Counted from the stretch's first letter, positions 9,182 to 18,992 are shown. The stretch: DNA of 64,000 nt from Scheffersomyces stipitis CBS 6054 (GCF_000209165.1 NC_009045.1:806001-870000), one strand, 5' to 3'. A program made the numbers and translations. Notes: generated from the letters alone by a model not told the origin.

Positions 9182-10855
9182 ATGTCGTACATAGTAAAGA
9201 AAATATTCATTCCCAAATCGTACCGTAAGGTGCTCGTCACCATATTCCTGGCCCTTACTATGGTATTGATATATAGCTACCTAAGAGCATCGACCGCGGT
9301 GTATCCAGATGTCAAGCTATTACAGAACAATTTCGACCAGCCACATACCAAACTAGGAACGGTGATCACCGATATCAAGATCATCAAATGCTACTACCGG
9401 AATTGCAAAGCGCCCGTGGGCTATTCCAAGATCCAGCCTCCCATGAATTACTACGAAACAACTGTAGACTCTTCTGCTACCACCAAATTGACATCTCCCT
9501 TGTATTATATCGTCATTAAGGAGCAGCCCGTAGACACTGCCACCAACATCCTTTTAGATCTCACGTTTGACAAGCCTAAGGATGACGCTGGGTTCGAACT
9601 CATCAAAAGCGACAACTACCAGTTGTACAAGAAGTTTTTCAGCACGAACATCAAGAACCCCATTCCAAGTGATTTGCCTTTGGTGCATTCACTTGATTTG
9701 CTCTTTGGTTCAAACGACCTCATCGACTCGCGTGTGAACCATTTCTCTGTTCACTCCTCAATGACGGAAGAAAAGATTCATCCCATCATCTCGATGTTCA
9801 AATTGCCTCAATCGAAACAAGACATCTGGACGCAAGATACTTCGCAATTTGTGATGATGCAAGAGACAAGCATTCTTCGTATTGATGAATCCGTGACCAA
9901 GTTCAAAGTGATTCAGATGAGTGACTTGCACTTTGGACAAAGTCTTGGTAGAAAATGCGGTAAGGATCAGGAGTTGTGTACTTCAGACTTGAAAACCTTG
10001 AAATTCATGGAGGACAGTATACACAAAGAGAACCCAGATTTGGTGGTAATCACAGGTGACTTGATAGACGTAGACCGTAGTGTCGACTATAAGTCGATAA
10101 TTCTCAAGTCGTTACAGCCTATACTACAGACAAATACCAAGTTCATATTCACTTTTGGTGATGAGTTTGACGGCCAGGAAAACCTCAGAGAGATCAAATT
10201 GTCCTTGATTAAGTTTTTGCAAACGTTGCCCAATTGCTACAACACTATAGAAGGAATTGACGATAGTTTGCATGGAGTTACTAACTACAACTTGAAAGTG
10301 ATAAGAGGCGAAAAGGAAGTAGCTCATGTTACTGTTTTTGACTCCGAAGATAAATATCTTGATGAAACACAGACCAATTTCTTGTACCGTATCCATGCCG
10401 AGGACCCTGAGAAATTGTTTAAGTTGTTATTCTTCCATTTTCCCATTCCTCAGTTCCGTCCCACTGGAAAGTTCAAGATAATTGGAAGTTACAATGAGAA
10501 GCATCCTCTCAATTCCAAGACGAAGCCGCAGGTGCTTGATGATATCCGCAACTGCGGTTATCAAGTAGTCAGTGTAGGACACGAACATGAGAATGATGCC
10601 TGTCTCCTAAACGAAAAATCTAGTGCTTCAGGAGAACAGTCTATCTGGCTCTGCTACAGTAGCGTTGCTGGAGATTCTGGAGTCACTGCTCTTGATGCCA
10701 ACTACGATCGTAAGCTCAGAGTGTATGAAATCGACTTTGAGAAGAGTATATTGTTGAGTTGGAAGAGAAGTGAAATGAAAAAGAAGGGATTTGACTACCA
10801 GCTGGTCTACAAGTTCCCATCCTTACCTGAGGCACCAAAGGAACCCAAACCATAG
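9182..10855 (+). CDS. Dcr2/Sia1-like calcineurin-type phosphoesterase with altered GNHD motif
   Basis: Protein of 557 aa. A short basic N terminus precedes a transmembrane segment (about residues 17-36), as in type II membrane proteins. The metallophosphoesterase core starts near residue 240: D-L-H (248-250), G-D-L-I-D (292-296), H-F-P-I-P (419-423) and G-H-E-H-E-N-D (466-472). The expected G-N-H-(D/E) motif reads G-D-E-F-D at residues 326-330, so the Asn ligand and catalytic His are not in their usual place. Dcr2 of S. cerevisiae is a phosphatase acting in cell-cycle start and the unfolded protein response. Orthology with Dcr2 versus Sia1 cannot be settled here; this copy may be catalytically weak or repurposed. 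Confidence 0.75.
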   Translation: MSYIVKKIFIPKSYRKVLVTIFLALTMVLIYSYLRASTAVYPDVKLLQNNFDQPHTKLGTVITDIKIIKCYYRNCKAPVGYSKIQPPMNYYETTVDSSATTKLTSPLYYIVIKEQPVDTATNILLDLTFDKPKDDAGFELIKSDNYQLYKKFFSTNIKNPIPSDLPLVHSLDLLFGSNDLIDSRVNHFSVHSSMTEEKIHPIISMFKLPQSKQDIWTQDTSQFVMMQETSILRIDESVTKFKVIQMSDLHFGQSLGRKCGKDQELCTSDLKTLKFMEDSIHKENPDLVVITGDLIDVDRSVDYKSIILKSLQPILQTNTKFIFTFGDEFDGQENLREIKLSLIKFLQTLPNCYNTIEGIDDSLHGVTNYNLKVIRGEKEVAHVTVFDSEDKYLDETQTNFLYRIHAEDPEKLFKLLFFHFPIPQFRPTGKFKIIGSYNEKHPLNSKTKPQVLDDIRNCGYQVVSVGHEHENDACLLNEKSSASGEQSIWLCYSSVAGDSGVTALDANYDRKLRVYEIDFEKSILLSWKRSEMKKKGFDYQLVYKFPSLPEAPKEPKP

Positions 10856-11745
10856 ACATAAGTCGTTGAATCATATAGGCATATGCAATCTAATTATTAT
10901 TTAATGATAGCTTTATCGTAGGTACTACGAGTCATTTCCAAAAAATGGATTGCAACACGGATAATATCCTTACAGTTCTTACATGTGAAAGTACTTTATT
11001 TATTAAAGAATCACTTCACAACTAATTCTGTGTGTCGAAAGTCTTCATTAGCATTGGTATTAGAGATTCATAGAGAGACATTTTGTGACACCACTACCAA
11101 TAGAAATTTTGGGAGGTGGATGTTCCCGAACTCAGTTTGCTTCAGGTGGTAATGCGGATACAAAACTCTTATGAGTTTCTGCTACTGTGGCATGTTGTAT
11201 AGAATACGAATACTAGAAGACATTGTGCTATTTGTTAGACTTAGAGACAAAAGCATTCAACAGAAGGTTGAAGGACAGACGAAAAAGAATATATAAAAGT
11301 ATTAGAATAGGCTAAATGATAATTGACAGTTAGTAATCGTTCCTTCTTGAGTATTTCGTGGGTGTGGAGTATGTATTTGCAACTGGGATAAGTGTAGTAG
11401 AATATATAATAATTACTGCGAAAATGGTTGCAACACCATTTGCAGACAGAACAACAAAGAATGACAATTTCACGATGTAAATTGTTTATACAGCATGATA
11501 ATTTAAGAAAATACAACCATGGTGAAAGATTCCAAAACCCACTATAACAACTATCTTGCCTCTACTTTGTCCATATGGAGATTCCAGTATTCGTATTTCA
11601 TCAGTATTGTAATTTATTTTGCACCTATTCTTGTGTGCACCTGCAGGAGTTTGATTATCACCAAATTTTTCTGGAGCATCTCATCGCAATACTATTCTTA
11701 CCTCTTCTGAAACATCTGTACTCCACACTAAATCCACACAACAAG
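10856..11745. other. Intergenic region upstream of FCF1
   Basis: About 890 bp, AT-rich. Small frames, including an ATG frame at 11519-11710, do not resemble proteins. The FCF1 frame is open for 57 codons before its ATG, but that extension does not match the family. No RNA gene recognised. Confidence 0.4.
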
Positions 11746-12315
11746 ATGGGAAAGGCTAAGAAGACAAGGAAGTTCGCCTTGGTGAAACGGACGTTAAACT
11801 CCAAGGATCCACGTATAGTGAAAAACCAAAAAAAGGACACCAAAAAAGTAGAAGACTCTGAGTTGACTAGATCGGTACCTCAAGTCTCATCAGCTTTATT
11901 TTTCAAATTCAATCTGGCTATTAGGCCACCTTACCAAGTGCTTATCGATACCAATTTCATTAACTTTTCTATCCAGAAGAAGGTTGATATCGTCAAAGGG
12001 TTGATGGACTGTCTTATGGCCAAAGCTATTCCTATAGTGACAGACTGTGTCATGGCAGAATTAGAGAAATTGGGTCCCAAGTATCGTATTGCATTAAAAT
12101 TGGCCAAAGACCATCGTATACAAAGACTCAGTTGCACTCACGGTGGCACGTATGCCGATGACTGTATTGTCAACCGTGTGATGCAACACAAGTGTTACAT
12201 TGTGGCCACCAACGATGCTGACTTAAAGAGAAGAGTAAGAAAAGTGCCTGGTGTTCCTTTAATGAGTGTTGGTGGACATGCTTACGTCATAGAGAGATTG
12301 CCAGATGTATTCTAG
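11746..12315 (+). CDS. FCF1: PIN-domain 18S rRNA processing factor Fcf1 (Utp24)
   Basis: Protein of 189 aa, the same length as S. cerevisiae Fcf1, starting M-G-K-A-K-K-T-R-K-F. The PIN nuclease domain shows V-L-I-D-T-N-F-I-N-F (first catalytic Asp), D-C-V-M-A-E-L-E, Y-A-D-D-C-I-V and A-T-N-D-A-D-L, and the protein ends E-R-L-P-D-V-F. Fcf1 is an essential SSU-processome nuclease for early pre-rRNA cleavages at A1 and A2. A CTG codon at 11914-11916 falls where orthologues carry a polar residue as I recall them, in keeping with CTG read as Ser. Confidence 0.95.
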   Translation: MGKAKKTRKFALVKRTLNSKDPRIVKNQKKDTKKVEDSELTRSVPQVSSALFFKFNLAIRPPYQVLIDTNFINFSIQKKVDIVKGLMDCLMAKAIPIVTDCVMAELEKLGPKYRIALKLAKDHRIQRLSCTHGGTYADDCIVNRVMQHKCYIVATNDADLKRRVRKVPGVPLMSVGGHAYVIERLPDVF

Positions 12316-12471
12316 GACAGCTGCCTAGCATAGAATAGTAGTAAAAAGTGCCGATTGGATATCGGTGTGTACCATAGAGAAATAATAAAACGGTTTAAGT
12401 TGCGAATTTGTCTCCAGCGGGTAGCTGAGAATTTTGTAGAAACAAAGTAATCTTTATTACAGAGTCGAACA

Positions 12472-13107
12472 ATGAATGCAGAATCCAAGCTCATTCGTCT
12501 ATTCGAAGATTTAGATTTTGCTGCTGAACCAGATATGTTCGAAAGCAACAAGGAAAATGAAATAGTCCAGGATCATTATGGTTCACCCATCAAGAGAAAG
12601 CCTCTCATAGAAAAGTACAAGACTATGGGAGATGTGCCAAAAGTCAAGAAATGGAACCTACGCAGTCTGGATGTGGAGCCGCTGTCCAGCGCAACTACAG
12701 AAAAGAAGAATGAAGAGGATGATAAACATACGGACTCTTCTGTTATTGACCATACCATCAGAGAGCTTCATGAAGTGTACCAAGCTACAGAGTCCGCTAC
12801 TTCTCCCATCGAGACGATAGCACAATTGGAGAAGCTCAGGCAGTATTGCTCCATGACCACAATGGCCATACCCAGTGTCAGACTCGAGTCCACAGATAGG
12901 ATAGAAGTCAACTACTGTAAACTCTTGTTGGCATACAGCAAGCTAGCCAGAGTTCTCACCAATAAGAACCACGAAGTCATTCTTGCCAACTTCAAGCAGA
13001 ACTTGCTTATCAACACTCTAATCGGCTCGTTGCAGCTGCTGATTGAAAGCGAAGCTGCTGAAGCTAATCATTTCGAAGATACTACATTTGAGTCAGAGAG
13101 TTTTTGA
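12472..13107 (+). CDS. Hypothetical protein with KEN box and CDK-type site
   Basis: Protein of 211 aa that I do not recognise. Residues 1-15 look amphipathic (L-I-R-L-F-E-D-L). A KEN box (K-E-N at 27-29) and a full CDK consensus S-P-I-K at 38-41 followed by R-K lie in a probably disordered N-terminal region. Residues about 90-195 look helical and hydrophobic-patterned (Y-C-K-L-L-L-A-Y-S-K-L), with an acidic tail. Start by first ATG, 156 bp after FCF1 on the same strand. The combination hints at a cell-cycle-regulated protein turned over by the anaphase-promoting complex, which is inference only. Confidence 0.65.
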   Translation: MNAESKLIRLFEDLDFAAEPDMFESNKENEIVQDHYGSPIKRKPLIEKYKTMGDVPKVKKWNLRSLDVEPLSSATTEKKNEEDDKHTDSSVIDHTIRELHEVYQATESATSPIETIAQLEKLRQYCSMTTMAIPSVRLESTDRIEVNYCKLLLAYSKLARVLTNKNHEVILANFKQNLLINTLIGSLQLLIESEAAEANHFEDTTFESESF

Positions 13108-13683
13108 GAGCTTCTGTTGCACCCAACGCGGGAAGTCCAAAGAGGCACCGACCAGTTGAGAAGAGAAAGAGTGTTCACACCGCCCATCAGATGGTTAGGA
13201 TCAACTTTGAAATGAATACACTTGCTGGCGCCGGCCTGAGTCCAAAGTAGTATCTGCTACAAGATACCGACATCTTAGACTGCGAAAAGCGATCCAAATT
13301 ATTTTTCGAAATGACACTTTTCTAGGCAGGCTATCAATTCATTTCTCCAAAAGAAGATCCAATTATAAATAGTCCCGATACAAGCTATTTTTGACATATT
13401 ACCCCTATTCAGTCAGCACAATACAAACTGGCTTTAGTAAGAGGAAGACAATGCATGCCGTATATTTCCAGCACAATGGGCCCCGTGATGATTAGGCAGG
13501 TTGTGCATCTAGTACGGGGTTTATAAGAAGTGGAATGTTTCTGCTTGAAAACTGGAGATTCTTTTGCCTTTCTACTCAATTGCTTTTTCGTCTAGTTGAT
13601 TTATATAGAATTGCATTCGAGATCGATTCTTTGTCTCCCTTTTCTTCAATTGAGTCAAATACAATTTGCTAACTGCTCTTGCA
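13108..13683. other. Intergenic region
   Basis: About 575 bp with mixed AT content between two plus-strand genes. No repeats or RNA genes recognised. Confidence 0.4.
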
Positions 13684-14166
13684 ATGCCTACTATTACAGC
13701 GGAGATTATCATCAATGGCAAACCTGAGAAAGTGCGGGAGCATTTCCTCAAACTCGAGAACCACAGCAACTGGAACCCGTTTTTCACCAAAGTTTCGATG
13801 TATAAGAAGAAGGATGCTACTGCAACTGAGGTACAACCCGGAGATCGGCTCGAAATAGAAATGAAGCCAGAGGGTTGGTCCTCGCTGACTATGATGTACC
13901 CCCGTGTTTTAGCCAATACAGTAACGGAGTTTGTATGGAAGGGCGATTTGATCTTTTCCTGGATCTTCAGCGGTACACACAGTTTTGTGTTCATGCCCCA
14001 GGCCAACGACGAAGGCAAGATAGCGTACACCAGATTGGTTCAGTCAGAGACTTTTTCCGGAGTGTTGGTGCCACTTTTAACGTGGATGGGACTATTCAGT
14101 CTGACTGAGAAGAGCTTTCATGCTCTCAACGAAGCATTGAAGGAGCAGGTGGAACAGCTCGAATAA
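13684..14166 (+). CDS. START-like (SRPBCC / polyketide cyclase) domain protein
   Basis: Protein of 160 aa starting M-P-T-I-T-A-E-I-I-I-N-G. The whole length fits one SRPBCC domain: beta strand and K-P-E-K-V-R-E-H-F at the start, W-N-P-F-F-T, then K-P-E-G-W, F-V-W-K-G and a C-terminal helix ending in E-Q-V-E-Q-L-E. This is the helix-grip fold, which forms a hydrophobic ligand pocket. Single-domain proteins of this kind are frequent in fungi and bacteria and mostly uncharacterised. The ligand cannot be inferred. Confidence 0.75.
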   Translation: MPTITAEIIINGKPEKVREHFLKLENHSNWNPFFTKVSMYKKKDATATEVQPGDRLEIEMKPEGWSSLTMMYPRVLANTVTEFVWKGDLIFSWIFSGTHSFVFMPQANDEGKIAYTRLVQSETFSGVLVPLLTWMGLFSLTEKSFHALNEALKEQVEQLE

Positions 14167-14836
14167 AGCTAAATGTCACAGGGTCGACTTTATACTACTT
14201 ACCAGATACGATGACTTAATATGTATGAATACGTCTGCAGACTTCTGAAGATGGAGATGTAGAATAGCTAAAGCACAAATACCGTGCACTGTTGTAGATG
14301 TAGATATCGAAGACTTATTTGGTTGATGAAGCCTATAGTACAGCTGAAAAGGACGGAAACTGACTACGCTAACTACGTGATCTAACTACGTGATCTAACT
14401 ACGACGTCTATGAAGTCTACTAAGTTCAAAATGTGTTCTCTAGTACAGGATAATGAATTGACATTTGTATATATTCAGATAGTCAACTTGCTAGTATCAA
14501 TTCATTGGTATCTACTTGCCAGCAGTCTAGGAGTATTCAAGTATTTACAACTGGCTACGAAATTTACAATTCAGTCTGTCGACTGGAATAACCATATCTT
14601 CACATCTACGTTACCTGTACTATTGTCCATACACCGGCAACTAACCCGTATGCTAAACAGAAGATAATACTAGTAATATCAGCCTCCCAGTCCTTATCCC
14701 CTTTTCGGTATGCCTCGTTTTGTCCACTGAAAAAAAATGCACCTCACATTTTGCAGCCTAATTACTTATCTTTTTATCTCCCTACCAACCCAATCATTTC
14801 TTTCACCATACCCAAAATTCCTAAACCTTTCTCCAA
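14167..14836. other. Intergenic region with short tandem repeat
   Basis: About 670 bp containing the 13-bp tandem repeat at 14369-14403. A frame at 14410-14667 (85 codons) has no recognisable content. Pyrimidine-rich just before the next gene. Confidence 0.4.
14369..14403. repeat. 13-bp tandem repeat (CTAACTACGTGAT), 2.7 copies
   Basis: Two exact copies followed by nine bases of a third. The unit contains TACGTGA, which overlaps the CACGTG-like core class. Located between the START-like gene and a hypothetical gene. Confidence 0.8.
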
Positions 14837-15418
14837 ATGTACTACTTAACTACAAGACTGCAACACTACAAAGACTTCTTGAACAGCAAGCCTTGGTCTT
14901 TCAATGTGAAATGGATGAAGAATCGCAAACCCCAAAGTTATAAGTCACTTTTCGGTAAAAGTTTGCAAAAAAGTGATTTTCTTACAAGTCTCGAGGTTCA
15001 AGAAGACAACGAGACTGTCCATACTCTCACCGACTTTTCTGATATCTCCTTTGTCTCCTCGCCCTCTTCTCTCCGTTCATCAACGTCAATACCTCCAACA
15101 CCACCACCCAAGTTGGTTGTGGAAATGGATAAGTCACATCACGTGACGCAACATACCAGAGTCCATCTGAAGCTCCATCACTCCACGTCGCTTGGGTTTG
15201 CAGAGTTTCTACAATCCATCTATCCTACAGATAAGACAGTGGCCGAAAATGTTTCCCTTGACAATTGGCACGAGCTCCGGCGTCTAGGACTTGTCGAGGG
15301 AGAATTGACGAGAACCGTATCGATGTCTCTGCTAATACTGAAATTGCAAACGACCACAAAACGAGTCCATAGTAGAGTTCAGAAGAAAGTCCACGAGGGG
15401 CTAGCCAAGCTCCAGTAG
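14837..15418 (+). CDS. Hypothetical protein, basic and Ser-rich
   Basis: Protein of 193 aa that I do not recognise. A basic, aromatic-rich N terminus (M-Y-Y-L-T-T-R-L) is followed by a Ser/Pro linker with S-S-P-S-S-L-R-S-S and P-P-T-P-P-P-K at about 75-92. A C-terminal segment of about 80 residues (F-A-E-F-L-Q-S-I-Y and E-L-R-R-L-G-L-V-E) is probably helical. Evidence that it is a gene is length, an ATG start and no competing frame of similar quality. An acetylated, phosphorylated or mitochondrial role would be a guess. Confidence 0.5.
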   Translation: MYYLTTRLQHYKDFLNSKPWSFNVKWMKNRKPQSYKSLFGKSLQKSDFLTSLEVQEDNETVHTLTDFSDISFVSSPSSLRSSTSIPPTPPPKLVVEMDKSHHVTQHTRVHLKLHHSTSLGFAEFLQSIYPTDKTVAENVSLDNWHELRRLGLVEGELTRTVSMSLLILKLQTTTKRVHSRVQKKVHEGLAKLQ

Positions 15419-16329
15419 TCTCAACTGGAGATCTAGCCAGACATTTGAAATGCGAACCGCGCTTTATCTACCTACCGACTGATAAGTGGTTTGTGTTCAG
15501 TGAAAAATTCTTAGCGTACAATGAATTCATAATTATTACGAAGAAGAATATTATGGTGGGGACCTGAAACGGAACCTTTTTGTGCAGAAAATATCGAGAG
15601 GCTGATAAGTTCAAAGCCAACATTGGTATATTTGCAAGACTACAAGACAAAGATAGATATGCCTTTCTTGGTATTGGTATATTGGTGTGAAAAAACAAGG
15701 AGCAGAGAGAATTGCTATAGTGAGACAGAGAGAGAAGTGATAATTTGATTTGAGAGAAAAGCAGGCTGTTAATTGAGGATACTTGAGAGCTTGGCAGAGC
15801 CTCACAGAAATTATACTTACACAGCAATTGATTAGAGAGACTAGAGGAAAGATAGAGATTAATAGAAAGATCAATTCCATTTCTCGAATCAGAAGCAAGA
15901 AGCCAGCAGGCGCAATTTGGCACGAGAAGCATCGCCGAAATATCACTATTACGAAGAGCGATAAGAAAATCAGTTAATATATTACCTGAAGTCTTATCAA
16001 CTTGTTGTTGGCCCATATAGCGGAACCAGGGCGATTTTCATGTGGTCAGTGTCACGAGATTATATTAGTTTCTCCAAGAAAATTGGTGAGTGATTAATTT
16101 CTTTTTGGGTCACTTTGCAGGGGAAAATAGAAATTGTGGAGCTACGGATGGTGAGAATTCAATATAACTAGCAGAATATCTGGTAGCGATTCTATTGAAT
16201 TGTTTTACTTTGATTTGATTTAGTTTTGGTTCTTTGACGATCTAGACCATTTTCAAATATTGTTAGTGCTTGTGTTTTCCATTTTCATCATCTTTAAGTC
16301 ATTTCATTTCTATATCTATATCCCTAACT
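15419..16329. other. 0.9 kb region upstream of the PAR32-like gene
   Basis: AT-rich with purine-rich stretches of AGAGA type between 15690 and 15870. Minus-strand frames here (for example 15468-16016) are rich in Leu, Ser and Cys and look like complements of purine tracts, not genes. Pyrimidine tract and short leader just before 16330. A long promoter fits a regulated gene. Confidence 0.45.
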
Positions 16330-16962
16330 ATGGCTTATTCTACTGGAAGAGGAGGTGCTGGTAACATACATACCTCGTCTACCATCACATCCAACAATAA
16401 CCACGTCTCACCAACTTTGACGGCAACCGTCTCCAACGGTTTGACACCAGCTTCCAGATCTACTCTTCCAGCACTTCAGGTTTCTCCTTCCCGTACGGAT
16501 GATAGCGGATCGAATACTCCTACTGGCAAAGAACCTAACAAGAAGGTATACTACTCCACTGGAAGAGGCGGTGCAGGTAACATCAAGTCGTCCAACGAGA
16601 TTCCTTCGCCCAAGTTAGTTCCCATAGGCTCCAACACGCCACAGCTTACTACTCTGAAGGTCTCTACAGGTAGAGGAGGCTACGGTAACATGGTTAGTAA
16701 TGACAACCCAGAACTTACTCGTAAGTTGCAAGACGTCGATGGACCCACTCACAAACAGGACTTGTACGCCGTGACTTCTAACAAATCATTTTCGGTGGGC
16801 AGAGGTGGATTCGGCAATGTAGTTTCCAACAAGTCCCACAGCAGCGGAGGCTCGGAAGAAGTACCCAACTTGTATGCTGTATCCAGCCACGGCGAGAACT
16901 TGAAGAGACAACAACAAAAGAAGAAGGGCTTATTTGGCAAGATCAAAGAAATCTTCAACTAA
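16330..16962 (+). CDS. DUF3602 / Par32-like protein with four GRGG repeats
   Basis: Protein of 210 aa. It carries four copies of the motif (T/V)-G-R-G-G-(A/Y/F)-G-N at residues 5-12, 77-84, 113-120 and 156-163, separated by Ser/Pro/Asn-rich disordered linkers. The C terminus is a Lys-rich amphipathic stretch (K-K-K-G-L-F-G-K-I-K-E-I-F-N). This is the DUF3602 architecture. In S. cerevisiae Par32 inhibits the ammonium permeases Mep1 and Mep3 and is phosphorylated under TORC1/Npr1 control. Assignment to the family is strong, orthology to Par32 likely but not proven. The earlier in-frame codons look like a hydrophobic leader and are probably untranslated. Confidence 0.8.
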   Translation: MAYSTGRGGAGNIHTSSTITSNNNHVSPTLTATVSNGLTPASRSTLPALQVSPSRTDDSGSNTPTGKEPNKKVYYSTGRGGAGNIKSSNEIPSPKLVPIGSNTPQLTTLKVSTGRGGYGNMVSNDNPELTRKLQDVDGPTHKQDLYAVTSNKSFSVGRGGFGNVVSNKSHSSGGSEEVPNLYAVSSHGENLKRQQQKKKGLFGKIKEIFN

Positions 16963-17367
16963 CCAAATATTCTCCAGCATCCTGTCATATGATAGAGTTC
17001 ATTAATATCTTATTAATGTCATTATATTACTATTATAACCGTTTAGATTTGTCTTCGCATCTTGAATTTCCACTTAAAGACCCAACATTAATTGCTGCTT
17101 TGACTAGAACAGACTAGTCATACTATCACGATCGGCTTTCGCCGACGCTTACGAAATGAATCTCTTGCTTTTTATTTCTCTATTCTTGTTTTCCAATATT
17201 CATTGCATCGTCTATTTATTAGCTACATAAATAAATCATCACACTGAAATCTTTAATTTATTACTTCATTGTTACAGTCATTGATTGATACTGCCACCAG
17301 AGGCCTACTGCTATTTTGTATTACTGTATCTTACTTTATCCTTTATAAGTTCTATTTTCTTTATTAT
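16963..17367. other. Convergent intergenic region PAR32-like/HAM1
   Basis: About 405 bp between convergent stops; AT-rich, probably both 3' UTRs and terminators. Nothing else seen. Confidence 0.4.
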
Positions 17368-17952
17368 CTATTGGCTCACAAGAAAGTCTCTCAACTTATC
17401 CAAGGCTCTGAATCTATGCGAGATACTATTCTTGATTTCTTTATCAAGCTCAGCATACGTCTTGTCAAACCCATCAGGCTGAAAGATCGAATCCCAGCCA
17501 AAGTTGGTAGGGCCTCTGCTTTCTACAATGGATCCTTTGGTGATTCCTTGGAACAATTGAACTGGCTTTCCTGGCCCTTCACAGTATCCAAATGTACAAA
17601 TTGCTTTAGCACTCTTGTCTTCAAACTTGTAGAGCATATCAACCAAACCCTGTAAACCAACCGATTTCACAAACCACTTAATGTATGGGCCTGGAAGGTC
17701 GTTAAAGGCAGTGAAACCCAAACAGGTATCCTCCACCAACACTGGGCCACCAAGAATTTCAGCAGCACTCTTGGCCTTGTGGATTGTGACTTCTTCTATA
17801 CTGCCTTGGAGCTCATCAAGGTCCAACGACTTATTAACAATAGTGAAATTTCCAACTTTCGATTCTCCGCCTTCAGACTGAGAGCCTGAAAGAATAGCAA
17901 TCACTTCCTTGAGCTTGTTGGCATTGCCAGTGACAAAGGTAACGGTACTCAT
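17368..17952 (-). CDS. HAM1: Inosine triphosphate pyrophosphatase Ham1
   Basis: Protein of 194 aa, about the family length. It begins [16 protein letters not shown], the conserved nucleotide-binding start. E-D-T-C-L-G-F (metal-binding region), G-P-Y-I-K-W-F and F-G-W-D-S-I-F-Q-P follow, with S-H-R-F-R-A-L near the end. The enzyme hydrolyses ITP, dITP and XTP to monophosphates, keeping non-canonical purines out of DNA and RNA. A 20-codon upstream extension exists but does not match the family. Confidence 0.95.
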   Translation of the reverse strand: MSTVTFVTGNANKLKEVIAILSGSQSEGGESKVGNFTIVNKSLDLDELQGSIEEVTIHKAKSAAEILGGPVLVEDTCLGFTAFNDLPGPYIKWFVKSVGLQGLVDMLYKFEDKSAKAICTFGYCEGPGKPVQLFQGITKGSIVESRGPTNFGWDSIFQPDGFDKTYAELDKEIKNSISHRFRALDKLRDFLVSQ

Positions 17953-18486
17953 TGTTCTAATTGGTATGATAATTGCAATAGAATGAAAAAGATAAATGTC
18001 AGAAATATTCATTTCTCGAACTACGTTTATATACAGTGAGTATACGATGACTCTTATCCGACTGCTATAAGTGAATAAAGCAGGGTAAGCAAGTAGAGAC
18101 CCTCGAACAGATACGGCTCCATTGGAATGTTATACTATTTCAATTCAATATCCTACAATGTCCATGTACAAATAACAACGAGGAAATATATACGATATGT
18201 TGTATTAAGTATGTACAGAATGTATACCAAAATAGCTTAATGGTATGGATGTATATGTGTATACGAGTTTGTGATATAGACTGAATACTTGCAATGTCTC
18301 TCTATTAGATAATAACAACAAGCAACTACTGTAATTCAACCATTCAGTCTACAATGAAAATTAAGATAATGAAGTGAAGATGGTCACAATAGAGGTCCTA
18401 TTTGTGAATATATGGTTTGAAATTCACATGGTATCGTTTGCTCTGATTTGTGTTTTAGCTTTGAACAAGAACTCATTCTCTCGTGA
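17953..18486. other. Intergenic region COX24-HAM1
   Basis: About 535 bp, AT-rich with many ATATAC/GTATAT runs between 18180 and 18290. Contains the HAM1 promoter and the COX24 3' end. No RNA gene recognised. Confidence 0.4.
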
Positions 18487-18834
18487 TTACAACTTGCCCA
18501 ATCTCTTCTTCAATGATCTCTGTTCTCTTCTTCTCTTTCTCAACTTGTGCTTCTTCATCTTCAATCTTCTTTTTCTCAACACAGAGTCCATGTACACAGT
18601 GTTGTCTTCCAGTTCTGCAGCAGATGGCTCTACAATTTCCATTTGTGCCTTGAAAGGAGATATGCTAGGAAAGGAGTTGTTGAAGATATTTGTGGATGCT
18701 AATAATGAATTTCTGGTAGTTGTGAATGCAATAGTATTGGAGAAAGTTGGTCTCGATATCGACGACAATAATCTGGTAGCGCTCATTCTTGGGATTGAGG
18801 CGAATCCCCTAAACACCAACGAACTTCTGAACAT
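18487..18834 (-). CDS. COX24: Mitochondrial Cox24/mS38 (AURKAIP1 family) small-subunit protein
   Basis: Protein of 115 aa from the first real ATG at 18834. The N terminus is Arg/Ser-rich and fits a mitochondrial presequence (M-F-R-S-S-L-V-F-R-G-F-A-S). The C-terminal signature is the very basic S-V-L-R-K-R-R-L-K-M-K-K-H-K block followed by R-K-R-R-R-E-Q-R, as in Cox24/Qri5 and mammalian AURKAIP1. The protein is a mitoribosomal small-subunit component needed for COX1 expression. Confidence 0.88.
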   Translation of the reverse strand: MFRSSLVFRGFASIPRMSATRLLSSISRPTFSNTIAFTTTRNSLLASTNIFNNSFPSISPFKAQMEIVEPSAAELEDNTVYMDSVLRKRRLKMKKHKLRKRRREQRSLKKRLGKL

Positions 18835-18919
18835 GGTCAAGCTGGTGAAATGTTCTGGTTTTAATAGAGGAGTCTAGGCTGAAGTTGAGTTTTGTCGATC
18901 AAGTTTTTTTCATTCTATA

Positions 18920-18951
18920 ACTGAAAAATCTCAAGACTGAAAAATCTCAAG
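18920..18951. repeat. 16-bp direct repeat, two exact copies
   Basis: The unit ACTGAAAAATCTCAAG occurs twice head to tail, about 90 bp upstream of the COX24 ATG. Confidence 0.85.
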
Positions 18952-18984
18952 GCTCTGTGCATTCTAGACAAGTAACGTGAGTGA

Positions 18985-18992
18985 TCACGTGA
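18985..18992. promoter_or_regulatory. TCACGTGA element upstream of COX24
   Basis: Perfect octamer embedded in the longer palindrome-like GATCACGTGAT, about 150 bp upstream of the COX24 ATG. Inferred bHLH-type site. Confidence 0.5.

Noticed and set aside
15468..16016. 182-codon frame on the minus strand
   Set aside because: Leu/Ser/Cys-rich complement of purine tracts, no domain, overlaps a promoter-like region.
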